Notes: a model not told the origin generated them from the letters alone. A stretch of DNA of 64,000 bases from Moheibacter stercoris (GCF_040545805.1 NZ_JBEPMO010000001.1:124001-188000), one strand, 5' to 3'; positions 1 to 7,929 are shown, numbered from the stretch's first letter. A program made the numbers and translations.

Positions 1-277
1 TATGTTTTTTCGAAGTGAATATACTTGTTATATTCTCAAAAAAATCAATTGCTTCACCTTGAAATTTATTTATATAAACACTATCATTCAAAGCATCAAC
101 ATATTCCACTTCATACAATTCTGGGTATTCTCTTACGTCTATTTTATGAGCAGCAATTTTTACAATAGTTAGATAATGGTCATAAATTGAGTCGACCTTA
201 ATATTTTGTAATTCTTGCGCAAATACAACTCGAGATATGAGTAGAAATATAAAAAATAATTTAGATTTATTTAACAT
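1..277 (-). CDS. Small exported protein, 3' part cut by window edge (partner of RHS cassette 1)
   Basis: The reading frame opens with an ATG at 277 and runs off the left edge, giving 92 visible residues. It starts with a clear signal peptide (MLNKSKLFFIFLLISR, then VVFAQ), so the product is exported to the periplasm or beyond. The rest is acidic and hydrophilic with no motif I recognise. The ATG overlaps the stop codon of the upstream RHS-tip gene (TAATG), so the two are very probably translationally coupled. By position it resembles the exported partners of the other two RHS cassettes in this window and may be the inhibitor or immunity protein of the HELYE tip; that role is inferred from context only. 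Confidence 0.7.
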   Translation of the reverse strand, partial: MLNKSKLFFIFLLISRVVFAQELQNIKVDSIYDHYLTIVKIAAHKIDVREYPELYEVEYVDALNDSVYINKFQGEAIDFFENITSIFTSKKH

Positions 278-1653
278 TAATATTGTTTTGGATTATCAAC
301 TACATCTCCATTATAAATATAAATATCCACTGTTTTAGAAACAGTTCCTATAGTAGTAGTACTTCTTAAAATAGTACCAATTTCACCTTTTGTTGACATA
401 AATTCCATTGCTTCATTCTCTACTCGATTAGATCCATTGACTTTATTTTCGACTTCTATTCCTCTCTTATGTGATTCCATTTGTTCTGTTTGTTTTAAAA
501 CTTGTTTATCAAACTGTTCATATAGCTCATGAGCAATTGCACCTTGTGCAGATACATATTCCGAGCTAGATAAATCACTATCCCCTAATCTAAAAACATC
601 AGCTACATCAATTTCTCCTGTTGAATAAGAACCTATTTCAACTGATGAGTCATTGCCAACCAAAGAAATATTTGTAAACTCATTATTAGATATTATTTCC
701 TGAAAAGTATCAAAAAACGCTTTTTGTTGTTTTGACATATCTCCAGTTTTACCAGTGCTTGAAAGGGTTGTTTTTCCTTCAGAATTTATATTTACGGTAT
801 AAAAACCTCCCAGCCCATTATTTACCATTCTTTCAAATGATTTTTGCACTTTTGAGCTCGCTGAATTTATTATGAGAGAATCTCCTTTAAAATCTACAAA
901 ATAAATTGGATTATTCTTTGTATAATGATATGGTGTATTTGAGTTATATTTTTCAGCAAATCTATCAATATTAAAAAATCGACCTATTGCAGGCTCATAG
1001 TTGCGATTCCCATAGTCATACAACCCAAGCCCCAACTCGTCTTGGAACTCTTTGCCGTTGTACTTATATTGGTAATCTGTTTTGGTAACACCTATCAGTT
1101 TGGGTTCATTGTCATCTGGAATAGCTCGATAATCTCTTTTACCTCCACTGATGTAAACCTCATGTTTTAGTCCAAATGGATAATAATGGTTTTCTTCCAA
1201 TATATTTAACTGATTGGTTGCAGGATTTTTTGAATAGGATAGTCTCACATTTCCTAAATGATCGGTGTAATTATAAACATAATTATAAATATAACCTGTA
1301 GGTGGTGAATTTAAAGACAAATTTGTAGGTGAGGCTTTTACATAACCTTCTGGATGCGGAAAGAATTGCAACACTTCTCCTGCATACTGAAAGCCATCCA
1401 AATAATCTACTATTTTAGTCGTAGTTCCGTCCATCACTGTCTTTTTTACTTTTTGGCCTGCCGCATTATATACATACCTTATCTTGTTTGAACTTCCCGT
1501 CCAACTAATCTCTATAGGTAAATTTAGGTGATTATATTTAATTTCGGAAATTCCTTTGTTCAAATCAGATATCATGGAGCCTAGCTCGCTTTCTTCGAAA
1601 AAACATTCTAAATGTCCTTTCTCGAACATCATTTTCATCATAGTTATATTCAT
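277..1653 (-). CDS. RHS core fragment with HELYE metallopeptidase-like C-terminal tip (cassette 1)
   Basis: A 458-residue frame. Residues about 27-256 are the end of an RHS/YD-repeat core of Bacteroidota type (YLDGFQYAGEV, YNYTDHLGNVRLSY, YQYKYNGKEFQDELGLG, NRNYEPAIGRFFNID), closing with KNNPIYFVDFKGD. After that comes a unique tip of about 200 residues with AHELYEQ at 374-380 and SHKRGIEVEN at 394-403, which look like a zincin-type HExx(E) helix with a distal His. The usual second His of HExxH is Glu here. RHS proteins carry variable toxin domains after such a core. The N-terminal half and any signal peptide are missing, and the first 26 residues come from a palindromic insertion (see 1576-1630) that shifted the frame, so this may be a displaced, silent or pseudogene cassette rather than a working toxin. 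Confidence 0.75.
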   Translation of the reverse strand: MNITMMKMMFEKGHLECFFEESELGSMISDLNKGISEIKYNHLNLPIEISWTGSSNKIRYVYNAAGQKVKKTVMDGTTTKIVDYLDGFQYAGEVLQFFPHPEGYVKASPTNLSLNSPPTGYIYNYVYNYTDHLGNVRLSYSKNPATNQLNILEENHYYPFGLKHEVYISGGKRDYRAIPDDNEPKLIGVTKTDYQYKYNGKEFQDELGLGLYDYGNRNYEPAIGRFFNIDRFAEKYNSNTPYHYTKNNPIYFVDFKGDSLIINSASSKVQKSFERMVNNGLGGFYTVNINSEGKTTLSSTGKTGDMSKQQKAFFDTFQEIISNNEFTNISLVGNDSSVEIGSYSTGEIDVADVFRLGDSDLSSSEYVSAQGAIAHELYEQFDKQVLKQTEQMESHKRGIEVENKVNGSNRVENEAMEFMSTKGEIGTILRSTTTIGTVSKTVDIYIYNGDVVDNPKQY

Positions 1654-1765
1654 TAGATGTTACCGATGTTCCATTATTGAAACCTTCACCTACAACAGTT
1701 GTAGCATTGTCAACAACTTCTTTAATGCATTCAAAATTAATTGATCCAGAATCATTTGTATTCAA
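1566..1765 (-). pseudogene. Out-of-frame upstream piece of the cassette 1 RHS core
   Basis: A 66-codon frame containing KEVVDNATTV, EGFNNGTSVTSNEYNYDEN and then nonsense up to a stop. The first part is recognisable RHS core that should be continuous with the 277-1653 frame. The continuity is lost at the palindromic insertion at 1576-1630. Upstream of 1765 no further core is visible, so this is a remnant of a longer RHS gene cut on both sides. Confidence 0.55.
1576..1630 (-). repeat. Palindromic 55 bp insertion in RHS core (hairpin element)
   Basis: The expected core sequence is YDENGNMISDLNKG. Here YDEN is read in one frame and MISDLNKG in another, with 55 bp between them. The inserted segment holds a long imperfect hairpin: TTCGAGAAAG pairs with TTTTTTCGAA (two G-T pairs), then CATT with AATG, loop TAG, with GA bulged. 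The net length change breaks the reading frame. A 14 bp stretch of the same element (ATGTTTTTTCGAAG) also sits at positions 2-15 at the window edge. Confidence 0.6.
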
Positions 1766-1943
1766 TCATTCTTTTCTATTCTATTTACGCCAAGGCGAAC
1801 AGGTCGTGTCAATGGGTTAATTCTTTTTATCTTCTTAACCATTTGTTTTTGTGTTAATAGAGGGATCCTTTGTCACTATTTTATTTTTTAATTTTAAAAC
1901 CTTAAGATTTTTATTTTGAATCATCTTTTAAACTTCCTATATG

Positions 1944-2591
1944 TTATTGTTCGGGATGTTCTTTCAACGCAGTATTAATAAACTCCCAACGAACAATCTT
2001 ATCTCCTTTTAAAACATCAAAAGCATTATTATTATCACACATATCAAAAGGATTCAAATAAAACAATCCTATTTTATTTTTTTCAATTTTTAAAACATTA
2101 AGACTTGAGCTCGAATTAAAATCACAAAAATTAATATCTATTTTTTTTTTCAAGTAATCTGAAGAATTAAAATAATTAAAAACATCGACTATAAAACCTT
2201 CTTTTGAAATATCTATAAATTCTTTATTAATTATTAATTCGGTTGGCTGAAATAAGAAATTATGAAAATAGTAATATTCCTTTCTCCCATTAACAAAAAA
2301 ATAATAATATTCAACATCGTTACCTGAATGGTAATTGATTATTATTAATCCTTCTAAGGATATATTCAAATATTCTAAGGTTTTGGTTAATAAATCTTTT
2401 ATTTTTTCTCTTTCTGCTATTTCAATATCCTCTTCTAAACTTACAAAAGGAATATTGTTTTCATCTTTTTCATATTTTTTAACCAAAGCCTCATTCCCTC
2501 TTTTATAAGTTTTATGAATGGTCTGTACACTTAAACATCCACTAAAAATTATGAGAATAAGCAATGTATAAATATATTTAATATAATACAT
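1944..2591 (-). CDS. Lipoprotein partner of RHS cassette 2
   Basis: A 215-residue protein with a lipoprotein signal: a hydrophobic stretch (YTLLILIIFSG) ending in Cys19. The mature part is rich in Asn, Asp, Tyr and Phe and has no catalytic motif I recognise. It begins 11 nt after the stop of the HEMGH RHS tip and so is likely co-transcribed with it. Lipidation would place it in the outer membrane or periplasm. The arrangement (toxin-like tip, then a small exported protein) suggests an immunity or inhibitor role, but nothing in the sequence itself proves this. Confidence 0.7.
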   Translation of the reverse strand: MYYIKYIYTLLILIIFSGCLSVQTIHKTYKRGNEALVKKYEKDENNIPFVSLEEDIEIAEREKIKDLLTKTLEYLNISLEGLIIINYHSGNDVEYYYFFVNGRKEYYYFHNFLFQPTELIINKEFIDISKEGFIVDVFNYFNSSDYLKKKIDINFCDFNSSSSLNVLKIEKNKIGLFYLNPFDMCDNNNAFDVLKGDKIVRWEFINTALKEHPEQ

Positions 2592-2602
2592 AAGTTATGA
2601 TT

Positions 2603-3418
2603 TTAATTGCCACAATAACATCCTCCTGAATGTTTTTGATAATAATTGTATCTGTTTTGTAATATAACACCTCCGAAAGCACTCTTGCTTATATCGTAAG
2701 CTTTTTGTAAATCAGTTTTATTTTGAAATACATTTCTAACGCCATTATTATTAAAAAACACACTATTACCATCGTTATCTATAATTGTTGAACTTTTAAC
2801 ACCATTGACATATTGAGTTCTTAAAGGATGTCCCGATTCCGCTCTGATCATATTTTCTATATGAGTAGCATAAATTTCATTTTCATGTACACTTTTATTT
2901 TTAGATTTAAAATACATCCAACTGATACCCATATATTTATATGGATCTTTCACGTGTCCCATTTCATGTCCTAATTCAATAAAGTTTTTGCTCATTTGAA
3001 TCCCTTCAGTTGTCATTGTTGGTATATTATCAGCATATCCCCAATCTAATAAAAGCTTATTTCCGGTTCTATCAAATTTATTACTTAAAAATTCTATACT
3101 TATATCATTACCTTCTTTATCAAAATGGTCAATTAATCCTTTTCCTGTATCCCCACTTTCTTTTAAACTTTCTAAATTCACAATGGTTTCAAAAACAAAG
3201 TCTGATAAATAAGTATTTCCATCAATATCCTCATACTTACCCGTCTCTTCATTCTTTTTTTGTGTTTTCCCATCTGTATAACGATAGCTTCCATTTGATC
3301 CATCATTTATATAAATCCACTCACCATTCACATCAACAAAATAAACTGGATTATCCCCCGCTCTCGCACGATTAACGAAGTGTATCGTGTGGTTTACAAT
3401 ACATTTACAACTCATCAT
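2603..3418 (-). CDS. Orphan RHS tip with HEMGH zincin motif, M91/NleD-like (cassette 2)
   Basis: A 271-residue frame. Only the very end of the RHS core remains (DNPVYFVDVNGEW, residues 22-34); the first ~21 residues (HFVNRARAG) are read from a copy of a ~40 bp repeat that has replaced the core. The tip has LGHEMGHVKDP (HExxH at 151-155) followed by HENEIYATHIENMIRAE (178-194) and GHPLRTQY, the layout of M91/NleD-like zinc metallopeptidase effectors, where a downstream Glu is the third ligand. With no core and no export signal it cannot be delivered as it stands, so it is best read as a displaced tip cassette that could recombine onto a complete RHS gene elsewhere. The start codon is uncertain. 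Confidence 0.7.
   Translation of the reverse strand: MMSCKCIVNHTIHFVNRARAGDNPVYFVDVNGEWIYINDGSNGSYRYTDGKTQKKNEETGKYEDIDGNTYLSDFVFETIVNLESLKESGDTGKGLIDHFDKEGNDISIEFLSNKFDRTGNKLLLDWGYADNIPTMTTEGIQMSKNFIELGHEMGHVKDPYKYMGISWMYFKSKNKSVHENEIYATHIENMIRAESGHPLRTQYVNGVKSSTIIDNDGNSVFFNNNGVRNVFQNKTDLQKAYDISKSAFGGVILQNRYNYYQKHSGGCYCGN
3353..3392 (-). repeat. ~40 bp dispersed repeat, copy C (at the core/tip junction)
   Basis: Read on the minus strand it contains CCACACGATACACTTCGTTA then ATCGTGCGAGAGCGGGGG. It matches the copies at 11617-11660 and 12174-12214 over about 37 bp with few differences. The repeat ends exactly where recognisable RHS core (NPVYFVD) begins, so it marks the recombination junction of cassette 2. 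Confidence 0.7.
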
Positions 3419-3536
3419 TTTAGCATATTGGTTATAAGTTTAATAAAGTTGAATTTAAGAATTAATCAGAAACTATAAAATGTAATTCAATTATTCCAGG
3501 AAGGTTTTTTGGTTTTGTTTTAAAACCTCACAATTA

Positions 3537-3570
3537 TCCCGATGCTTCGGGAGTGCGGTAGCGGGGGGGG
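3537..3570 (+). repeat. Palindrome TCCCGATGCTTCGGGA plus partial repeat end
   Basis: A near-perfect hairpin (3537-3552; CCCGA stem, loop TGCT) is followed at once by GCGGTAGCGGGGGGGG, a variant of the GGCAGCGGGG end of the dispersed repeat. It lies just 3' of the small exported gene 3587-4042. A related palindrome interrupts the RHS core at 5276-5293. Confidence 0.55.
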
Positions 3571-3586
3571 CTTTCTCTGTTTTTTT

Positions 3587-4042
3587 TTAGTTATCTATAG
3601 GAATATTTGAGCTGGAGAGTTTAGTGGCTGATGACAAATTTTTATTATATCCAATAGATTCCAATATCCAATCAATTAATTCTTTATTATAACAATTATT
3701 CTCATCAGACATTATTGTTATTAATGTATTGAAAATCTCATAATTGATTTTGTCAAAAAGTAATATTTTATCTTTTTTAGTTATTAAGATATAAAGTAAG
3801 TTATGAGATTTTAACGTGGAAATTTCATATATAGCCAAATCTTTCTCTTCAAATATCAATCTAGAATATACCATGTTGTATTTTACCGAATCATCATCAA
3901 CACTAAGAAACTCTTGATTATAATTTAATTTACTCACAATTAATTCCTTAAATGGAATTAATTTTTTATCGAAGTATTCCTGTGATTTCAAAACTATAGG
4001 TTGTATGAAAAAAAATATTAAAATAAATTTATAATTAATCAT
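3587..4042 (-). CDS. Exported partner of RHS cassette 3
   Basis: A 151-residue protein with a signal peptide (INYKFILIFFFIQPIVLKSQ, cleavage likely near residue 20). The mature part is Asn- and Lys-rich with alternating hydrophobic residues and no recognised motif. Its ATG lies inside the last codons of the HESVH RHS gene (8 nt overlap), so translation is likely coupled. Like the other two partner proteins, it is a candidate exported inhibitor of the adjacent metallopeptidase tip. Function is not established by the sequence. Confidence 0.7.
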   Translation of the reverse strand: MINYKFILIFFFIQPIVLKSQEYFDKKLIPFKELIVSKLNYNQEFLSVDDDSVKYNMVYSRLIFEEKDLAIYEISTLKSHNLLYILITKKDKILLFDKINYEIFNTLITIMSDENNCYNKELIDWILESIGYNKNLSSATKLSSSNIPIDN

Positions 4043-5408
4043 CTTTTTTTGATTTTAATTCATCTAAATGTTGTTGCTCTATTTGATTTGGTTTTTTTTC
4101 TCTATCAGATTTTATTCCTTCAAAAACATTTGCTCCTTTTTGATTTAAATTTTCTTCATCTGTTGCATGAACAGATTCATGAGTACCTAACGATCCCATA
4201 AAAACATCTATTCCATCCTCCTTACTTAAATCATATGCATCTTGTAATGTCTGATCAGGTATTTTGCCTTCAGCATTATCGGCTATCTTTATTAAATTTT
4301 CTACATTTTTTTCAAAGATGACAATCTTTACTTCATCAACAATAGTTTTTTTTGTGGTTTTGTTCCATTTTAATCCTTTAGGAAACTGTGTTTCAGCTAA
4401 GTTAGTTGGATTTATATCTGTTTTATTAATTTCTAGAATAACAGAATGTTTGGAATCTCTCATTTTATTCAATTGAGTTAATCCAGTCTTTGTATTAGCC
4501 ATTGCGTTTCCAATTCTTTTGGTGTCGCTTGAAGCATTATTACTCCACTTTAATGAGCCATCACTATTTACTGTATATGTCACTTTTTTCCCATCGGTTC
4601 CAACAATCCAACTAGGAGCCATACCATCAGGATCAATAAAGAATACAGGATTATTAAAAGCATAATTATAAGGAGAATGTTTCCTCATTTTCTCCGCAAG
4701 TGGGTCCACATTCATCCAACGTCCCAAAGCAGGGTCATAGTTTCTTGCTTGGTAGTCGTACCACCCAAGCCCCAACTCATCTTGAAGTTCTTTTCCGTTG
4801 TACTTATACTGGTAATCCGTTTGGGTAACTCCAATAAGCCTAGGTTCATTATCATCTGGTATGGCTCTATAATCTCTTTTACCCCCGCTGATATAGACTT
4901 CATATTTTAATCCAAAGGGATAATAATGGTTTTCTTCCAATATATTTAACTGATTGGTTGCAGGATTTTTTGAGTAGGATAACCTTACATTTCCTAAATG
5001 ATCGGTGTAATTGTATACGTAATTATAAGAATAGAAAGTAGGTGGGGATGTTGGAGTTGCTGCACCGGGTGTTACTTTCACATAACCTTCTGGATGCGGA
5101 AAGAATTGCAACACTTCTCCTGCATATTGCTCACTGTTACTTATTTTGTGGCTTCGCCTTTGTTTTGGCGTTCGCGAACCTCGTGCCTCGGTTTGGAAGC
5201 CGTCTAAGTAATCCACCATTTTTACCGTACCGTTTACCACGTCTGTTACTTTTTTGCGCAGTTTTTCCCCTGCTGTCCCGATTGCTATCGGGATAAAGAT
5301 ATTCAATTTTGTTGTTTTTATTGACAGGCACGGATTACAAATCCGCGACATCGGGGATTTAAATAAGTTTGTAGTATAAAAATTTATAAAAAGCTTGTTT
5401 TTATCCAT
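4035..5408 (-). CDS. RHS core fragment with HESVH zincin tip (cassette 3)
   Basis: A 457-residue frame. Residues ~46-262 are RHS core (TDHLGNVRLSY, KYNGKELQDELGLGWYDY, ARNYDPALGRWMNVDPLAEK, SPYNYAFNNPVFFIDPDGM) and 263-457 are a variable tip with THESVHATDEEN (HExxH at 410-414), a zincin metallopeptidase signature. The first ~45 residues are not RHS: they read through palindromic repeats (5276-5293 and 5331-5345). The core also carries a 22-codon in-frame insertion after YLDGFQ (residues 73-94), absent from cassette 1. There is no signal peptide or N-terminal half. This is probably a displaced tip cassette; whether it is expressed is unknown. Confidence 0.75.
   Translation of the reverse strand: MDKNKLFINFYTTNLFKSPMSRICNPCLSIKTTKLNIFIPIAIGTAGEKLRKKVTDVVNGTVKMVDYLDGFQTEARGSRTPKQRRSHKISNSEQYAGEVLQFFPHPEGYVKVTPGAATPTSPPTFYSYNYVYNYTDHLGNVRLSYSKNPATNQLNILEENHYYPFGLKYEVYISGGKRDYRAIPDDNEPRLIGVTQTDYQYKYNGKELQDELGLGWYDYQARNYDPALGRWMNVDPLAEKMRKHSPYNYAFNNPVFFIDPDGMAPSWIVGTDGKKVTYTVNSDGSLKWSNNASSDTKRIGNAMANTKTGLTQLNKMRDSKHSVILEINKTDINPTNLAETQFPKGLKWNKTTKKTIVDEVKIVIFEKNVENLIKIADNAEGKIPDQTLQDAYDLSKEDGIDVFMGSLGTHESVHATDEENLNQKGANVFEGIKSDREKKPNQIEQQHLDELKSKKDD
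5130..5195 (-). repeat. 66 bp in-frame palindromic insertion in RHS core
   Basis: Cassette 1 reads YLDGFQYAGEV, whereas cassette 3 reads YLDGFQ, then 22 extra residues (TEARGSRTPKQRRSHK and more), then YAGEV. The extra 66 bp contain the perfect palindrome GTTCGCGAAC (5170-5179) and CGCC/GGCG arms. It resembles palindromic elements that enter coding sequence in frame, and its base composition is richer in GC than the flanks. Confidence 0.6.
5276..5293. repeat. 18 bp palindrome TCCCGATTGCTATCGGGA breaking the RHS frame
   Basis: On the minus strand NNKIEYLY (an RHS core sequence) is in one frame up to the palindrome and AGEKLRKKVTD is in another after it. Inserting CCCGATAGCAATCGGGA between them explains the shift. 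A sibling hairpin (loop TGCT) is at 3537-3552. Confidence 0.6.
5331..5345. repeat. Hairpin CGGATTACAAATCCG
   Basis: A perfect 6 bp stem (CGGATT/AATCCG) with loop ACA inside a GC-richer patch (5325-5360) at the broken 5' end of the cassette 3 RHS core. It is part of the repeat-derived pseudo-N-terminus of that frame. Confidence 0.5.
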
Positions 5409-5411
5409 AGA

Positions 5412-5424
5412 ATGCGGCAGCGGG
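5412..5424 (+). repeat. Partial dispersed repeat end (GCGGCAGCGGGGG)
   Basis: It matches the 3' end of the ~40 bp repeat (GGCAGCGGGG) found at 11617-11660 and 12174-12214, here just beyond the 5' end of RHS cassette 3. The 5' half of the repeat is not recognisable. Confidence 0.45.
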
Positions 5425-5607
5425 GGATTTTTGTCACATTAAATAATATAAGGTCAAAAATGGCACAAATGACCTCATCTTTCCCTTGAAAATACTTAAA
5501 AATTAGGTAAATTGCTACTAGAACCTTTACCTTATCTCATTGATAGATACTGTATAGATAAAGCATAGATAATGCATGAAGTATGTATAATATTCTATTT
5601 AAATTCT

Positions 5608-5811
5608 ATGAAAACAACGATGAAACGTATTTGCATCTACCCAAAGGACATCCAATTAATTACAGGGAAGAGTTACCGACAAAGTGCTCGCTTGATGCAA
5701 AAAATTAAATCAGAACTTAGAAAGAAAAGCAATGAGTTCCTAACATTTGATGATTTTTGTTGCTACACCGGAATTAAATATGAACAAATATCTCATTTAA
5801 TTAAAGGTTGA
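5608..5811 (+). CDS. Small HTH-like regulatory protein of Bacteroidota type
   Basis: About 67 residues from the ATG at 5608; an earlier in-frame ATG at 5572 would add 12 poorly fitting residues. The sequence RICIYPKDIQLITGKSYRQS followed by ARLMQKIKSEL and FDDFCCYTGIKYEQISHLI is a small all-helical protein of a family common in Bacteroidota, in which 'ITGKSYRQ' looks like a helix-turn-helix segment. It stands alone between the RHS array and a long intergenic region, on the strand opposite to the RHS cassettes. DNA-binding is inferred from the family look; no target is evident. Confidence 0.6.
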   Translation: MKTTMKRICIYPKDIQLITGKSYRQSARLMQKIKSELRKKSNEFLTFDDFCCYTGIKYEQISHLIKG

Positions 5812-6192
5812 GAAATTTAAGAAATTCATCAATAATTCCATTTTCCTTGATTGATCTGAACAACTTCATTATTTTTTAAACACCCCTTCTCAATGAACCA
5901 TCATTCTTCCATAACTTTAATCAACTAGTTCTACCTTTCCTAAATCAACGAAATGTTCACCCTCTCAAAACATAAGATTAAAATTTGATCTGTTTTCCAA
6001 TAAATATCCTATAATGAAAGAATTTTGACAATCAAAGAATAATTCATTTATTTACAGCAATTTGAAAAACAAAAACTTATCCGTTTTCATTAAAACGGCT
6101 TATTGTTTAATTAAAATTTTCCTTGTTTTGTATAATAACCCCTACTCATTTAATACTTTTAGAATGAAATTCTCTAAACCAAATACCCTACA
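5812..6192. other. Intergenic region, AT-rich
   Basis: 381 bp without a convincing gene. It contains a short hairpin (CGTTTTCATTAAAACG near 6081) and AT-rich promoter-like sequence before the TPR/AraC gene, but no clear TTG-N19-TAnnTTTG pair. No RNA gene is visible. Confidence 0.4.
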
Positions 6193-7788
6193 ATGATACG
6201 TTTATTCAGTATATACATTCTTTTACATTGCAGTTTTTTAAAAGCTCAAGACCCAAAAGAATATGATTCAATTTACAGAAAAATTTACCTAGATATTTCT
6301 CAAAAAGATTTTGAAAAATCATTGCACTTAGCAGATTCTTTGTTTCATATATCCAAAACTCCCTTATTCAAAACCAAAAGTTTAATGTTAACCGCCACTT
6401 TGCATCAACAAGCAGGTGAAGTTAAAAAGGCATTAAAATATGCTTTAGATGCTGAGAAACAGATCCAAACCACCGATTATTTAGATTGGAAAGCTCGTGT
6501 TTATGGATTTCTCGCAACAGAATATAGGTTTATTGGACTGTTTAGTGAATCAAAAAAATACTTGGATAAGACAGAAGATGTAACATCCAAGGTCAAAAAT
6601 GAAAGTCAAAAGAAAAATTTAATGAGTTTCATCTATCAAGAAAAAGCCTATCATGAATTAGAGAAGAAAAATTATCATGAATCATTGCGTTTTTGTCAAT
6701 TATCTTCGCAATTTTTCGATAAAATAAATTCAGCAAACAACATTTCTTATGCAAATAACCTACACTTAATAGGGCTCAATTATTATTATTTAAACCAAGA
6801 TTCACTTTCTTTAAAATATTATCAGGAAGCTTTAGAGATTGTGAAAAATCATACCACTAGTTATCATTATAGCATAGTAAATAATGCGATCGCAAACGTA
6901 TATTTAGATGCAAACAACCTCGAAAAGGCGAAATATTATCTAGATGAAGCAAAAACTGTTTCTCAAAGTTCCAATTATTTGCATTTAAAAGTTGAAGTAT
7001 TAAAATCATTCGAGAAATATTATTTAAAAGCAAAAGATTTAAAAAAACTTAAGGAAACACAGGAAAGCAGAGATTCACTTACACAACTTGCAAAAACTGG
7101 ATACACAATTTATTTAGATGAAACATTTAAAGGACTAAATGAAAATACTCATTTAATTAAAAAGAAAAATCAAAACAAAAATGTTTTAATCGCATTAACC
7201 TTATTTCTACTCCTTGGATCTCTTATCTGTTTTCTAATTTACAGAATTCAGAAAAAAAAGGAACACAAAAAAATTCAACAATCCATCAAAGAATTGGAAT
7301 TAAAATTAGAAATGCAGAGCAAAAAGCAGGGATCTAATCCAATGACTGTAACTCGCTCTAGTAAAACAGACAGCCAGATAGAAAATGAGAACAAAAATAA
7401 ATTAATGACTGAGGAGACTGAAATATATCTAATCAATAAATTAAGCGAATTTGAATCTTCAACCCTCTTTTTAAAGAAAAACATTTCACTCACCTTTCTA
7501 GCTTCAGAATTTGGTACAAACACCAAATACCTATCTTATATCATTAACATACATAAAGGGAAGGATTTTAATAATTACATCAATGAATTGAAAATTATGT
7601 ACATCATTAAAAAATTAAATGAAGATCCGCAATATCTATTATACAAAATCTCAGCCCTTTCAGAAGAAACCGGATTTTCATCTCAAAGCAAATTTGCCGC
7701 TGCTTTTAAAAAGTTAGCCAATGTCTCACCATCTGATTATATCAAAGAACTTCGTAAAAAATATACAGTGATTGATTCAAATGTGTGA
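6193..7788 (+). CDS. TPR-repeat membrane protein with C-terminal AraC-type HTH
   Basis: 531 residues. A signal-like N-terminus (LFSIYILLHCSFLKAQ) is followed by TPR-like helical repeats (about 25-310), one transmembrane helix (VLIALTLFLLLGSLICFLIY, about 330-350), a short coiled linker, and a cytoplasmic AraC-family helix-turn-helix domain (about 415-525: ISLTFLASEFGTNTKYLSYI and ISALSEETGFSSQSKFAAAF). This layout, with periplasmic TPRs tied through the membrane to an AraC domain, is a common one-component regulator type in flavobacteria. It lies upstream of a large surface protein operon on the same strand and may regulate it; that link is inference. The sensed signal is unknown. Confidence 0.85.
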   Translation: MIRLFSIYILLHCSFLKAQDPKEYDSIYRKIYLDISQKDFEKSLHLADSLFHISKTPLFKTKSLMLTATLHQQAGEVKKALKYALDAEKQIQTTDYLDWKARVYGFLATEYRFIGLFSESKKYLDKTEDVTSKVKNESQKKNLMSFIYQEKAYHELEKKNYHESLRFCQLSSQFFDKINSANNISYANNLHLIGLNYYYLNQDSLSLKYYQEALEIVKNHTTSYHYSIVNNAIANVYLDANNLEKAKYYLDEAKTVSQSSNYLHLKVEVLKSFEKYYLKAKDLKKLKETQESRDSLTQLAKTGYTIYLDETFKGLNENTHLIKKKNQNKNVLIALTLFLLLGSLICFLIYRIQKKKEHKKIQQSIKELELKLEMQSKKQGSNPMTVTRSSKTDSQIENENKNKLMTEETEIYLINKLSEFESSTLFLKKNISLTFLASEFGTNTKYLSYIINIHKGKDFNNYINELKIMYIIKKLNEDPQYLLYKISALSEETGFSSQSKFAAAFKKLANVSPSDYIKELRKKYTVIDSNV

Positions 7789-7929
7789 AAATGGCTAAAG
7801 AAAGGCTTCTAAGATTGCCAAATTACTGAATTCGGCTTTATAAAAGCTTGATTTCAAACATTCCAGAGTTCTAATATTGCATCCTCAAAAACAATTAAGG
7901 ATAGCAACTATCTTGAAATTTTAGGACGC

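Noticed and set aside
2..1604. 14 bp inverted repeat (ATGTTTTTTCGAAG) at 2-15 and ~1590-1604 as an invertible switch
   Set aside because: A 14 bp match is expected a few times by chance in 64 kb of AT-rich DNA; the one at 1590 belongs to a hairpin insertion, no invertase is encoded here, and flipping would put antisense of a coding region in frame.
3010..3375. Plus-strand ORF opposite RHS tip cassette 2
   Set aside because: His/Tyr/Leu-rich antisense frame of an Asn/Asp/Lys-rich gene; no start context or homology look.
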